From Ornithodoros turicata (taxonomy: Eukaryota; Arthropoda; Arachnida; Ixodida; Argasidae): a stretch of DNA of 64,000 nucleotides. The notes under the pieces were generated by a model, which saw only the letters and a program-made list of their open reading frames with translations, searched no databases and had not been told where the DNA came from. Made by a program: the position numbers and the translations under genes. Location of the stretch: positions 96,410,668 to 96,474,667 of the forward strand of contig NC_088203.1 in assembly GCF_037126465.1 (NCBI RefSeq), read 5' to 3'. This document shows, in pieces, positions 43,601 through 53,998 of the stretch; the first letter of the stretch is position 1, and each line of letters begins with the position of its first letter.

Positions 43601-44338
43601 CTGCGCCAATTCTGAACAAGACGTTCGAAAGTCCTTCCAGTTAATTAACCTAACAAATTTGGTCCTGGGTTGGCCAGTATACCTGTCGCATGAAATGTAG
43701 ATGGGCAAATGATCACTTCCTTTCCCATCGACATCAGTCGACCACGAGAGACTCCTGGAAACATCTTTTGAGCAGATGGACACGTCCAGGACGTCAGTTG
43801 AGAAATCTCTACGCAGGAACGTTGGTGAACCATCATTGAGCAGACACAGGTCCATTTCGCCGATGACGTCAACCCATCTTATTCCCCTCCTGTCTGTACG
43901 TGCACTTCCCCACCGTGGATGGTGGGCATTGATGTCCCCCACTACCAGGAACGGCGGTGGTAGCCCAAGAAATATGTCCCGTATGCTCTGCTGCGACAAG
44001 GTAATAGAGGGCGGGAGATACAAACTTACAACAGTAAGTACAATGTTGCCCAGTCGAACCTTGCATCTCACTTGGTCAGCGGAAGAAATATGCGGCTCCT
44101 GTAACCGGGCAGCCGTTAGGTCCTTCCGAACACAAAGCACAGTCCTTGATACGCCTTGGCTACCAGATGTAAATACGTTGTACCCGCTGAGTCTAAAGTC
44201 GTCCTTAGTGTACGCTTTGCTTATGGCAAGTATGGGAATGGGATATTTTAGAAGAAACAACTTGAGGTCGGGGAGCTTATTGCGAATGCCCCTCGCGTTC
44301 CACTGCAGCACTATGGCTCTCCTATAAAGACTGTCCAT
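40652..44338 (-). CDS. LINE ORF2: endonuclease, reverse transcriptase, RNase H
   Basis: Copies the element RNA into DNA at a nicked chromosomal site. 1228 residues without interruption. Endonuclease: VLQWNARGIRNKL at the start, VVGDINAHHPRWGS, GSDHLPIYIS. Reverse transcriptase: GFRRNRSSIDSV, VFLDVKRAYDTV, TQGVPQGSVLSPILFN, YADDVCIW. RNase H: AVFTDGSSS, SAELYAIL, YSDSKAAL, LQWVPGHCGLSGNEEADRA. A Cys motif (YCDSCLCAKCG) and IEHVLLECKLYE close the protein. This order is that of I-superfamily elements. Odd: the endonuclease segment reads ILAISKAYTK where a catalytic Glu is expected, so nicking activity may be lost. Starts inside ORF1, overlapping it by 17 nt. Confidence 0.92.
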   Translation of the reverse strand: MDSLYRRAIVLQWNARGIRNKLPDLKLFLLKYPIPILAISKAYTKDDFRLSGYNVFTSGSQGVSRTVLCVRKDLTAARLQEPHISSADQVRCKVRLGNIVLTVVSLYLPPSITLSQQSIRDIFLGLPPPFLVVGDINAHHPRWGSARTDRRGIRWVDVIGEMDLCLLNDGSPTFLRRDFSTDVLDVSICSKDVSRSLSWSTDVDGKGSDHLPIYISCDRYTGQPRTKFVRLINWKDFRTSCSELAQPNMSAEQLTETLTTSLRCCSRTVKVATGHMGTNPRVEQLRAQRRRAERKARRSGLFQDIIEARHAARVVQKELKNVDRERSRQFCATLSPFTRAARVWSVARSLRETLPPKNPLGVLALSLMRSENSVAVDFCKIISANSQASNTDIFRASTSEIQEAISRREPVVNEQMDMDFTLGEFRAAVCLSRVHSTPGGDGISYRAIRNLSDGCVSCVIHVFNTSWRSGEVPQSWKDAVVVPLLKPGKHPSDLSSFRPVSPTSCHGKVLERMVLHRLEWWLEGHRTFPEEMAGFRRNRSSIDSVLDLVTTVEQARSQKKIVMTVFLDVKRAYDTVSHANVLHLLLQAGVPDRMFLWLADFLRHRTLSVRTKEGVTSKVVLTQGVPQGSVLSPILFNLVMAGLKSCIAPKVNISIYADDVCIWTVGKSRPAILRRLQHSLDNILRYLTEAGMDISTEKTAVMAFTRKHMHRYQLFLGDTPLRLVAHHRFLGVILDSNLSWKKHIDHLDTKAHRWISVIRHFAGPKWGMNEKSLLAIHKALVRGTLLYSLPVLHGISQTQEQRLRCILARSLRVCLGVPRAAETRMVIAEAREIPIEVLRQRETIRHYLRLRAHHRRHPLIAKVCRRKQCNAYNCFMEVKPKVPPLSARSVVPTTPPWSLPVPSIALSIPGLNVKRNQVPTSVLKQLAADMMHNRYSDHTAVFTDGSSSHECSSSAFVIPTDGVSHGYRLSHRTSSTSAELYAILLFLRKTPCDDPRAWVIYSDSKAALQCIANMGIRGSLAPVVTDILHQAQRLSDHGHHISLQWVPGHCGLSGNEEADRAATAAQQSRTVVPTVLSRGDRRSLLNELIQPLARQQWSRDITDRSLMYSVDPTMSFSVPDRLPRYFTSLLHRLRLNVAFTPQFKCRIGYCDSCLCAKCGVVANIEHVLLECKLYETERRQLCAQLSGASRQTFNLAAILGPCQSHVQHRRGLLMFLEFLLATGLLQTL

Positions 44339-44507
44339 GCAGGGATGTTAGCACTCCTTCCGCAGCAAGAAGGTGCTGAACTTCGGGTAAGGACGCAGCA
44401 GCAGGGAAAGAGGACACAATCGCTTTGAGTGCGGCCAGAACTAGAGGGAGGAGGACAGAAATTGTGGTACTGTCACTCGATACTGCGGTGTGTGCGTGCT
44501 TCGATCG
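44322..44507 (-). CDS. LINE ORF1, C-terminal remnant
   Basis: The frame is open from the truncation point at 44507 to a TAG at 44322-44324 and encodes 61 residues, including TTISVLLPLVLAALKAI and VQHLLAAEGVL. Leucine/alanine-rich tails of this sort close the ORF1 (gag-like) protein of I-type LINEs. It overlaps the ORF2 start by 17 nt. The nucleic-acid-binding part was lost to 5' truncation. Confidence 0.7.
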   Translation of the reverse strand, partial: RSKHAHTAVSSDSTTISVLLPLVLAALKAIVSSFPAAASLPEVQHLLAAEGVLTSLHGQSL

Positions 44508-44518
44508 AGTTTTACCAA

Positions 44519-44916
44519 ACCATCAATATAAGGAACGGTAACCAGCAATTATAGGCATGGCACGAGACGCATAACTTTTGACAACAAAGGAAAGATGAGA
44601 AGAACACGCTAAGCGGTCACTTCCAAGAAATAACACATGCACCTACCTTCAACACAGTGACAAGTTCGAAATCTGCACGAAATCTGCGAAATCGAGTAGT
44701 GGACACATCAAAGTAACTGTGGCCGCTTCACACGTTTGCCTTACTTGTTGAATAGAAGAGCATGTAACAACTGGAGAAATAAACGAGTATGAAGAACACG
44801 TAATACCCGCAAGGTAATTGGCTGAGATCGGCCGATGACGTTGCGGCTATTTCCGGCGACGAATGAATTCGCAGGAAGACAGACGCGGGCAAATTGCCCC
44901 ACTCTCTTGTTTGTTC
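44519..44916. other. Spacer downstream of esterase gene 2
   Basis: No feature recognised. Confidence 0.4.
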
Positions 44917-46623
44917 TTATCGTGGTTTTATGATGCCGAGTAAAATGTGAGCTGCGCGGATAAGACGGCACCCGTTTTGATGGAACGCACTCCCGATGCT
45001 GGTGTTGCCAGCATGGAGTCTTACGTGATAAGGGTCTTCCTTTGTGTAAGTGGGCCATTCGGAGCCATCTGGTAAGGTAGGCCTTCTGTAAAACAAGATA
45101 TACACGAGGTAGTGATAGCCTTTGAGTGGTGGATATGCCGGCTGCACTTACCCTGTGTTGATGAAGTGCGTGAAAAGATTCATCATTAGCATACTCTGCT
45201 TTCGATCCAGGTCTGTGTAGCGCTCTGGAAACCGAAACGGCATACCGAAGGTATACTGGAGCTCGGTGAAGTGCGCTGCAGCCATCCACGGCGGCAAGCG
45301 ACTTTTCACTGACCGATGGTCGAACACATAGAAGTAGACCGGGTAGTTTAGTCTTGCGTATGCTTCAGCAAAAAATATTGTTGGACACGTAATTATAAAG
45401 TCTCCAACAGTGTTTATTAGCGACTGAAGGATTCCTTCTCCCTGGTGGACGTACGCCTGAAAAATGCCGATGGTGGCCTCTTGCAAAGCTTTTGGCAAGC
45501 CAGGATAGTAGGGGCAGGCAAGTAACGCGAGAGCCTCAGAGTAGGTCAATCCTTCAGGTTCATTGTTCATGTTGAAACGTTCCGGGTCTTTGATGTGGAG
45601 AAATATGCTTCCTTCATGTGCAGTTACCCCAATCAGTAAGGCATCAATAGGGATGAGCTTCGGGTCCCGAAGTGTTTCGTGAAATGACAGTGGTAGGTAG
45701 CTGTCGCCGTACGAGGGCGTGAAAGTAGCGAGATTCTGAGGGTACTGTGTGTCTTCTGCTCGCAAAATGGCTTCAATCGGAGCTGACCGTAGACATGCCA
45801 CGACCCTGATCCAATCGTTCCCGTCCACCTCGCATCCGACGGCTTTCGCCAGCTTCGTGGCCAACTCGCGTCCAACTTCGCTCTGCGGTCTTATTTGCCC
45901 GTAAGGACTCGTGCTCGCCATAATGGCACGACGTACAATCCCTGCATTCCGTGTCGCCAGAAGATGAAGGCCTACGGTGGAAGAGCCCGCACTTTCGCCG
46001 TATAGCGTTATTGAAGACCTGTCACCTCCAAATACTTCTGCATTGTTCCGTATCCAGTGAATAGCTAACTCCTGGTCTAACAGACCGTAATTTCCGGGTG
46101 AACTGTCCTCCCCAGTGTAGAGAAAACCCAAACTGCCAAGTCGATACGCCACGCTTACAACCATAATGTCTCCTACAGCTGCCAACAACTTTCCGTCGTA
46201 CAGCTCCGTCGATGGCGTACCAGTACGGAAGCCACCGCCGTGGATCCATATCAAAATTGCTTTTCTTTTGGTGCACGTCTGTGGGACCCAGATGTTGAGA
46301 AACAAGCAATCTTCACTCACGATTCTCTTGTCTACAAGCCAGGGAATGTCAGGCGGAAAGGATCCGTTGGCTTGAGCGCAAGCAGCACGAAATTCTTTCG
46401 TTTCTAGAATTCCTTGCCACGGCGGAGCTGGTTCAGGCGGTCGATACCGAAGTGTACCTAAGGGAGGTTTTGCGTACGGAATGCCGAGGAAGCGGGCGAT
46501 CGGGATGCCCCATGTCGGTTCGACGGCTCCAGTAATCCGACCACCGGTTGTGCATACCGTGATGTCTGTTGCAACCGCTGTGGCCACACAAAAAATGCCG
46601 TAAAGAATAGCTTTGCGAGTCAT
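44917..46623 (-). CDS. Carboxylesterase gene 2 (type B, secreted)
   Basis: Exons 46623-45152 and 45085-44917 with a 66-bp intron (45086-45151, donor GTAAGT, phase 2), 546 residues. The leader MTRKAILYGIFCVATAVAT predicts secretion. Catalytic residues: Ser211 in GESAG, Glu337 in AHEGS, His451 in AAAHFTEL; HGGGF forms the oxyanion loop. The start is the ATG at 46623; the open frame continues upstream only through a GTG. Closest in the window to gene 3 (shared NMN-EPEGLTYSE and QGEGILQSL). Stop TAA at 44917-44919. Head to head with gene 3, about 8 kb apart. Confidence 0.92.
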
Positions 46624-47384
46624 CTTACTTTCCAGAGGCAGCACGGACCGGGCGACATTTCGTTGCCAATGGCAATCGGAGCAAATATCCAGGCGAACCT
46701 GCCCGTTCCCTTGAAAGACTTCAGGACTACCTGTTTAGCGATGTCTCCACACAGACCTTTCCGGCGGTTATACAATGTGCATATACCCTGAGCGAAAGAC
46801 GTCTTCCTCCTCTTGACAGGTTACGGGAGGGTAAGATAGAACGCTATCCGAAAGGCTAACTGTCTAAACTCAATCAGTGGCTCTTTTCGCGAGACGAGGT
46901 GCAGAGACTATACGTAATGCTGCGCCGCGCATGAAAAAAAAAAAAAAAAAGTGCCCTAGGGAACAACTGGTCGATCTGATGTTGGTTGCTACCGGAAACA
47001 CCTGCTGCCACGCTTCTGACGTACCATGTTGTATATCGCATGCTTGCATCAGGTAGTGCTGTGATCGAATGGGGTCATAAACACGCAAACTGAAAAACGG
47101 CGCAAAAAGATACGAGATGTTCAAATATGTAAACAGTGAGCGAGCTGGCGGTATATATCCATGGTGAAAACCCCTCATACTATACAGAAGGAAAAGGCAC
47201 AGAAGTCAGAATTCTCGAAAAGCTCGTTCGAAATGTTCGCTCTGTTTGTCGTTCGCTAGAATTCAACGGTACCCATCCTCTGAGCTCGGTCACTGGGGAA
47301 AACACCTGCTGCCACGCTGCTGACATCGCATGTTCATCTCATTCGCTAGCATTCAGTCACTGCCCTGGTTAAAATGGGTCGTAA
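46624..47384. other. 5' flank of esterase gene 2
   Basis: Contains an A-run near 46934-46950. CACCTGCTGCCACGC occurs twice (about 46999 and 47302), within partly similar sequences. No promoter element was called. Confidence 0.4.
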
Positions 47385-47540
47385 GCACAGAAAGTAAAGA
47401 CACGAAAATCGAGGGAGAATTGGCGGCCGAGGGCGGTAGCAATGTTGGTCAGGTAAACGTTGCTTCCGGAACCGTGTGTGAGAGATTTCCGGTGCACGTT
47501 GAAAAACTTCAGGTGATCGAAATTATCCGTAGTCTTCCCC
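47385..47540 (-). repeat. Upstream block shared by esterase genes, copy 2
   Basis: Contains AACGTTGCTTCCGGAACCG and ATTTCCGGTGCACGTTGAA; the inverse complement of 53335-53475 aligns along the whole block, placing both copies upstream of divergent genes 2 and 3. Confidence 0.75.
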
Positions 47541-49335
47541 TGCGTCATGTCACCACAGAAACACAAAATGTGTTACCCTCGAACGAATTCTGTCAGTATT
47601 TATCTTGTGTTATGAATTGGATATGAAAGGAAAATATGGAGAGTTTAGTTCCGACCTAGTCAGGACTGGCTACACCAAAACGCGTGTAGAGGAACAACAC
47701 CTCCACCACCGTCAGCGCCTCTCCGTGGCATACGCGTCTGTGGGTGGAACAATAGAACCAGAAAAAAGAAAAGAAAAAAAGGCTGTGTGAATCGTTATTT
47801 TAAAACGAATACGGATGCGAATAGTTGCGGCGGAACGGTACACAACCTCATGTGTACAGACATACACACACACATATAAAGAAATTACGATGAGATGGGG
47901 CTGATGCCAGCCAGCAGACTGGGTGCTGCCCCAGTGTCAATTGTAGATAATGAAAGATGATGGTGGAGATGGTAGTTCAGGTAATCAAAGCATAGTGGAG
48001 AGGCCGGTTGATGACAGAAACGCCCACAAGTGACGGCGGCCTTGATACATATGGGCGGGACTGAACCAGGGGCCCAGCACCTTACCGAGGGTAGAAGGGT
48101 GGCGGTCGATTGCATGCATCCTGCGCAGCAAGACTGCGCGTTCTCGCTGGTAGACGGGGCAGTCCATAAGTAGATGGTGTAGGTCAGTGCGCAGAGTGCA
48201 TGTGGCAATGAAGTCTGACGGCGCGCGGCCAAGGCGCTGCGTTATCGGTAAACGCAGCCTTCAGCCACCCTCGGTGAAGAATTGATGTGTACTGTCGCGG
48301 AAGGCCAGGCGGAAGCGACAGTGAGAGAGACGGATCCACGACGTGGAGCAGAGCGTATAGGATGTCATATCGCGCATCGACTGAGATCTCGTCTTGTCTG
48401 CAGAGAAAGCACGGATAAGACGGCGCCTTTGTGCAACACCGTGGAGTGGGCTGATGTAAGCTGGTGATCCCGGTGAGCAGCCTTGTCTGCCTCTTCATTG
48501 CCGGGTATGCACAGATGACCAGGTACCCACTGTAACACAATGCCATGGCCCATGTTCAACAGCTTCTTGTACAGCAAGCTTGTATGCATACAGCATACAA
48601 CAACAACAAATGGTGGGAGAAGTGATGATGATATGGGATGTTTCCCCGTGGTAGCCACAGGACCCTATATATGGTGAGTCGAAGGTTATTCAGCCTTCTC
48701 CGAATGAAGGGTAAATAAATATAGTGTTTTTCAATCGCCAAGTTCATGGCTCGCTCTTCCAGAATGACGGCAATTGCCAGTATGACATGGTCTGTAGTGT
48801 TCGTTGAACGGTTTTGATATTTCTTCCACCCGTCCAAATGCAGACGCCGTCTGCACATATCGTGAACCTGACTCGTGATGGGAGAACTGGGCTAATTCGG
48901 CTATCAGGATGTTAAACAGTGCAGGGCTCAGTGCGGTACCTTGTGCCACATTGCTAATTTCACCACGTAAGCATGTACACCATCCTGTGACTCAGGAAAC
49001 TTTGGATCCATGTTGCAGCCCGGCCCTCTAAACGCTTTTTTTTTTAATCACCCGAACCAGATCAGTGGGACTGATGCTGTCGACTGTGCTCTTGATGTCG
49101 AAGAATACAGCTATTCTGATATAGTGGACAGGGGGCCCTTGTGATGGACATCTGTACATCTACAAGATGGACAAGTACATCTGGGATGCAGTCTGTCGTG
49201 CATCGTGCTTTTCGAAAGCCCGCTATCTCGCCGGGGAATCCGTCATTGGACTCCAACCACCATCGCACGCGGGCGAGGATGATCCTTTCCATCACTTTTG
49301 CCACGCAGCATGTCAAACTGATGAGCCTGAACCTC

Positions 49336-50783
49336 CAAGCCCACAGTCTCCGTATTTGTCTTGGAGTTACTCGAACAACGGATAGATATTCCGTACTCGC
49401 CGATCCTCGGGAGCAGCCTATCCCCATTCTGCGAGACTCAGCCACCCTTCGCGTCTACGCCCGCTGTCTGACGCAACCTTCTCATCCCCATCGCCGCATT
49501 GCTGTGAGCTGCCCTGCGTCCGCTTTTGTCAATGCAGTTGCCCGCTTACGAGATTATCTCCCGTCCTCGACACCTGCCACTGCGTTTGTGCTAGCAATGT
49601 GGACCTTAAAACGGCATCGCATTCACGCTCCTATACTGTACCTTCCCCGAAAACAGACGATCAGCCCTGTGGTAGCCCAACAACTCGCTTTGGCCCACCT
49701 CACCTCTACTCATCCCCATTGCCGACAAACCTTCACCGATGCCTCCGTAATGCCTGACGCATCGGGAGCAGCCTTTTACGTTACCGATACAGACCATGAA
49801 CAGGCCTACAAACTGCCCTACCCCATGTCGTCCACCGAAGCTGAACTGTTCGGCACTCATCCCTGCAATACGTTACTGACTTGCCACCTGGAAAATGGGC
49901 CATCCTCACCGACAGCAAGGCGTACCTCCTCCATTTGGTGTTGCCCCGCCCCAACCTCATACAGGATATATCCAGCATGATCAATCAGACGTACAACAGA
50001 CTCCGTGACAATGGTCATGCTTCGTCTCTTCGATGGGTGCCCGGTCATGTGGGCCTGACCGGTAACACACGCGCAGACGCGGCTGCAAGACGAGCTGCCG
50101 CAGCTGCTACTCCTGCCACTGCACGTCTGCCACTTACGCTTTCGGCTTGCCATTTAGCTATTCGCTGCCGGTGTGCAGCCCGTGCCCAAGCATTTAGATC
50201 CCAGGCCGCCGCCAACAACAGTCGCGTGCAGTCCATTGACCCCTCGGTTGCCTTTTTCATTGCGTGCCGCTGGAGTCGTCAAGAGGAGTCACTGCTGCAC
50301 CGCCTCCGTCTCAACGTTGCCCGCACCCGATTGCTTCTTTACAAAATGGGCCGATCCAGCTCCCCCTTGTGTTCCAGCTGTGGCGAGGTGGCCGACGTCC
50401 AATTGTCTTCTGCACTGCCAGAAGCACATTCCCCGACGGCAAGCCCTCCATCGCCGTCTAATGCAGATGGGCTGCAACACAATGTCCATGGCCACCCTCC
50501 TTGGTCCCGTCCCTCGGCCTACTCAGTGGGCCGTCACCACAGCCCTGCTATGCTCCGCTTCCTGAAAGACTTGGGACGTCTGCCCTCTGACTGGACTTTC
50601 TTGTGCCATGCCATGCCTGTACTGCACTAACCGTTTTTCTTTCTTTTGCCCTTTCCTTTCTTTGCTTTTGTTTGTTTCAGTTTCTTTCTTTTTTGGAATA
50701 GCAAGCTGGCACTAGCCTGGCTGACATTTCCTTTTTAGTCCTTTTCACTCTATTAAACATACGCCACTCCCCCCCCCCCCCCC
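49336..50783 (+). mobile_element. Family-A LINE fragment inserted in reverse
   Basis: Plus-strand frames start at LQAHSLRICLGVTRTTDR and continue through RNase H (TFTDASVMPDASGAAFYV, STEAELFG; after a frameshift WAILTDSKAYLLHL, LRWVPGHVGLTGNTRADAA) and LLHRLRLNVARTRLLLYKMG to the stop at 50628-50630. The 3' UTR has AATAGCAAGCTGGCACTAG and ATTAAACATACGCCACTC and then a C-run. At least two frameshifts. Confidence 0.75.
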
Positions 50784-50965
50784 GATGGGCCCACCAACAC
50801 TCTGCCCTCAAAGCTCTCTTCACCTTTCTGGTTACCATAGGACTTCGATCTTTATTGTGAAGGGGCTCATTATTTCATTCCCCGCATCACCACCAGCAAT
50901 GGGGTAGAGTATCACCCCTGGCGATGAAACTCCCCATTCATCATCTTGCAATAAAGTTGTTGTTG
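50784..50965 (+). mobile_element. 3' end of a family-B LINE, second copy
   Basis: Starts CCACCAACACTCTGCCCTC and ends CAATAAAG(TTG)n; about 90 percent like 37666-37849 by eye. It directly abuts the C-run tail of the family-A copy. Confidence 0.65.
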
Positions 50966-51001
50966 ATCGAAATCGCCCTTGCTGTTTTCCACTCCTGAGG
51001 A

Positions 51002-51899
51002 TTGATTGATTGATTGATTGATTTTTAAAAGAGAAAAATGGCGACGTTAGTCTCGAGCTACTCGGGACTGGCTACTCCAGGACGCGTTATTGAGAAAAGA
51101 GAGGGAAACTACACAAAAAAAACTACACTATACAATTTGAAACGGAATGGAAAAGGAATGGATGAAAAAAATCACCACAAAACTTGGCACCACAAGCAAC
51201 AGTGCAGAAGAGTACACGTGCGAAATCTCAATGCACTAAAAACAAAGAGCGTCACAATGTGGTAAAGAGGTAAAGAAGTCCGTCGAGACGAGAAATTGCA
51301 CAAGGGCGCGCATGGCAGGAGCTGATTTGCTGGCCAGCACCCAAGAACCTTTTCGGTGGAGTATGGCCGGTTATCCAGGTGGGTCAGCGAAGACACAAGG
51401 GTACAACGGCGTGCACTGTACCTCGGGCAGTCTTGGAGTATATGATCCACGTCCTTAACTACATCACACAGACCGCAGTTGGGGGACGGGACCACGCCGA
51501 GCTTAAACAAAAGTCGTCCACTATATGGCACGTTGAGGCGAAGCCTGTAGATGAGCGACGTGATTGGTCGAGGAAGCGCTGACGGCATATAAAAACGGAG
51601 ATCTGGGTCCACCTTGCGCAGGAACGACGTAGAAGGGACACTTCTTCGCCGGGGTTCACTGCACAGACGTCTCATAAGGGTACCAATTGCTTGCTTCGCG
51701 TCCGCTTGGGTGAAATACGTAGGGTGCGTCGGCACGAGCCGTGCCACATGAGCCCGTCTCGCAATTAGGTCGGCAGCCTTATTCCCAGGGACGCCACAAT
51801 GACCTGGGATCCACTGCAAGGTGATGTTGTGCGTCTGTGTGACAGCACACGAATACTCCCCGAGGACGTCACACACCAGTGGAGCGAGGGAGCTCGAGC
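51002..51899 (-). mobile_element. LINE fragment (family E) with 13-bp target duplication
   Basis: CCACTCCTGAGGA occurs at 50989-51001 and at 51900-51912. The insert encodes, on the minus strand, an almost intact C-terminal frame of 243 residues (51903-51172): RNase H ITLQWIPGHCGVPGNKAADL, SLIYRLRLNVPYSGRLL and zinc-knuckle region CGLCDVVKDVDHILQDC. The 3' end carries a (TCAA)n tail (51003-51022). It interrupts the RT of LINE F. Confidence 0.85.
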
Positions 51900-52855
51900 C
51901 CACTCCTGAGGAACTTTACACGTTTCCCAACTTTCATCGTAAAATTTGAGAAGTATGCCCTTGGCTTTTGGATCAAGGTTCAGCAGACACATGTAGGTCA
52001 CCTTGTCCGGAACAGGCCAGGTCCGCGTGGTGACCGTTGCTTTGATCGCGTGGTCGAGCTTTTCCATTGTGAACTCGTAGTCTATATACTCGTATAATGG
52101 TTCTCCATGCGCAGGGTATACATCGTTAGTCGGCTGTCGACTACTGCTGTGTGAAGAGTCTGATGGTGGAGCACGCTTGTGGACTCAACTGAAGGTTTGG
52201 TCAAGGCAACCAGGAATGTGTCTGCTACCTCAATTTCGGAGACGTTCATCTTGAGCGCGATGGTGCGGAAAAGCGAGACTTGCGAACGGTTGTTTTTGAG
52301 GCTCTTCACTATTCTCCGCGACTTCTCTGAGTGGGTAGACGGTGACAGGGACCTGCAAGTTCCCAAACGAAGCGCTTCGTTTGTCTACTCACGTCCTGTC
52401 TCTGCGCTGTTTTTTACTCTGTACCAACTCGCCCACACCGTTGCTTTGACTGTGTAGGAGATGATTGGCAGGTGATCACTGGCTCTCGTGTCAGCATCTA
52501 GGGTTCAGTTGAGGGCTTGCGCAATGTCTGGGGTGCATACGGTGACATCTATGCGACAGCGGTATAATGCACCTTTAAGATAGGTTGGCAATTCATCATT
52601 AAGGACACAACGGTGATATCGGCTGATGGCTCTTTCTAAAGTTCATCCTCTAGTTCTTGTTTGTGACCTCTCCACAAAGGAGAATGGGCATTGAGGTTAC
52701 CACAATATTCGAAACGTTTCTTATCATGTCTTGAAGGGCAGCGCCGCTGGAAGGTGCGCGAGCCGCTAAGCACTAGGCTTCAACATATATTGGAACGAAA
52801 AAAATCTGAGTGGTCGACCGGACCACCCTGCCTGATTCTGCCTGAAATCACCCTC

Positions 52856-53475
52856 TAGATGATCCATGACTCATGACTTGGCAGGCTGCATAAAGCACAA
52901 CGCCAGTATAATCCAATGCATAGGCGGAGAGTTTTCAATGTGCCGAAGGGGGCCGGGGCACAAGGCTCCCTCCTTTCATACACAGAGGTCGGGAATTCCG
53001 CGTCGTGACGTTGTGAGGGCAATTTTTACAGGATTTTCATGATCACTCTCATGAAACACGCGATTCTTGGGATATCCCAGGAAACTTTCATCCGGTGCGT
53101 CAGCTGGGTAGACTTCCCGGAGGGGCCTGCCCCTCCTTGGGAAAGTTCTAGGAAGGCTCAGCCCCCCCCCCCCCCCCCACACACACACACAAAGCCGGCG
53201 CCTATGACCATGAAGCTCCGCAGCACTGGGGGACGTACGGTGTGATAAACGTGCGGCGCCTTGAAGTGATGGAGGGCTCCGGAACAACATACACAGTGCT
53301 GGATCCTATCGCCGTACCACTATATCCATACGAAATGGATAATTTCGACAACTTGAAGTTCTTTAACGTGCTGCGAAAATGTCTGACAAACGGTCCTGGA
53401 AGCAGAGTTTACCCCACTCACATTCCTACAGTCCTCGGCCGCAATAAAACCCGCGATTTTCTTGTTTTTAGTTTG
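52856..53475 (+). repeat. Duplicated 5' flank of esterase gene 3
   Basis: Aligns with 59142-59705 upstream of gene 4: shared ATCCAATGCATAGGCGGAGA, the C-run followed by (AC)n near 53163-53190, CCATACGAAATGGATAATTT and CCCCACTCACATTCCTAC. The latter part (53335-53475) is the block also found inverted upstream of genes 1 and 2. Confidence 0.8.
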
Positions 53476-53501
53476 CACAGTTCGCTTTGTATACTCATAA
53501 C

Positions 53502-53998
53502 TAGAGCTGAGCGCGGGTGCGGAAATACCCGCGGGTACCCGCAGTTACCCGCACATCGTCACGATTTGCGGGTAGGAATTCGCGATTGCTGCGGGTAACG
53601 GGTAAAATACGGGTGTACCCGCAACGCGACCGCGGGTAATGCGGGACACTCCATGGCCAACGGAGTGATCCCTCTCTGTCACACGCGAGCTCAGCAGTGC
53701 CCTATGTCGTTGGCCGTGTAAATCCATGTGCCAGACTGCAGCAGGCAAGTGCTGGCGGGCGAGTCCGATTATTAATGCAGACATATATGGCTCTGTGTTG
53801 AATTGCAGTTTTATTGGCATACGATTGAAGCCGTCAGAGACACGTAGCCAACACTCAGAATTTCCGTTGTTTTAAAATAGAAACAGCGGTAAAGTGGACG
53901 AGGAACACTTCCCCCTGCGGGTCCCAATGCGGGTATACAGACAGCACTGCGGGTGCGGGTCACACAAGTCCAAGTTTGCATACCCGCACTCACCTCTA
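53502..53998. mobile_element. hAT-type MITE in the promoter region of esterase gene 3
   Basis: Flanked by 8-bp CTCATAAC (53494-53501) and CTCATGAC (53999-54006), one mismatch. Ends TAGAGCTGAGCGCGGGT and, inverted, TAGAGGTGAGTGCGGGT. GCGGGTA/TACCCGC motifs are clustered at both ends. The corresponding position upstream of gene 4 (about 59729) is empty, with a single CTCATAAC. Confidence 0.9.

Larger units (their letters stand above)
40425..44507 (-). mobile_element. Young I-type LINE (family B), 5'-truncated
   Basis: Exact 11-bp duplication AGTTTTACCAA on both sides (40414-40424 and 44508-44518). Contains the tail of ORF1, an intact ORF2 and a 3' UTR ending in (GTT)n. Perfect flanks and an uninterrupted 3.7-kb frame suggest recent insertion. 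Confidence 0.9.
47880..52750 (-). mobile_element. Old LINE (family F), broken by nested insertions
   Basis: Read on the minus strand from 52750 down, domains appear in the correct order: endonuclease remnant NLNAHSPLWRGH (about 52715-52670); an inter-domain part; early RT WPVPDKVTYMCLLNLDPK and ESWETCKVPQEW (52020-51900); continuation EWKTARAI (50999-50970); mid RT CVAKVMERIILARVRWWLES and FPGEIAGFRKARC (49330-49180); GTALSPALFNILIAELA (about 48940); RNase H VLQWVPGHLCIPGNEEADKA (48550-48480); C-terminal CPVYQRERAVLLRRMHAID (about 48160). Frames are broken. Insertions at 51002-51899 and 49336-50965 split it. Confidence 0.7.

Noticed and set aside
49062..50630. Twin-priming inversion of a single LINE
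   Set aside because: The opposed fragments overlap in content (both have RNase H), so they come from two elements rather than from one inverted 5' part.
52968..53260. Genes in the C-run/(AC)n segments near 53163 and 59443
   Set aside because: Frames there are produced by homopolymer and dinucleotide runs within a duplicated non-coding flank.
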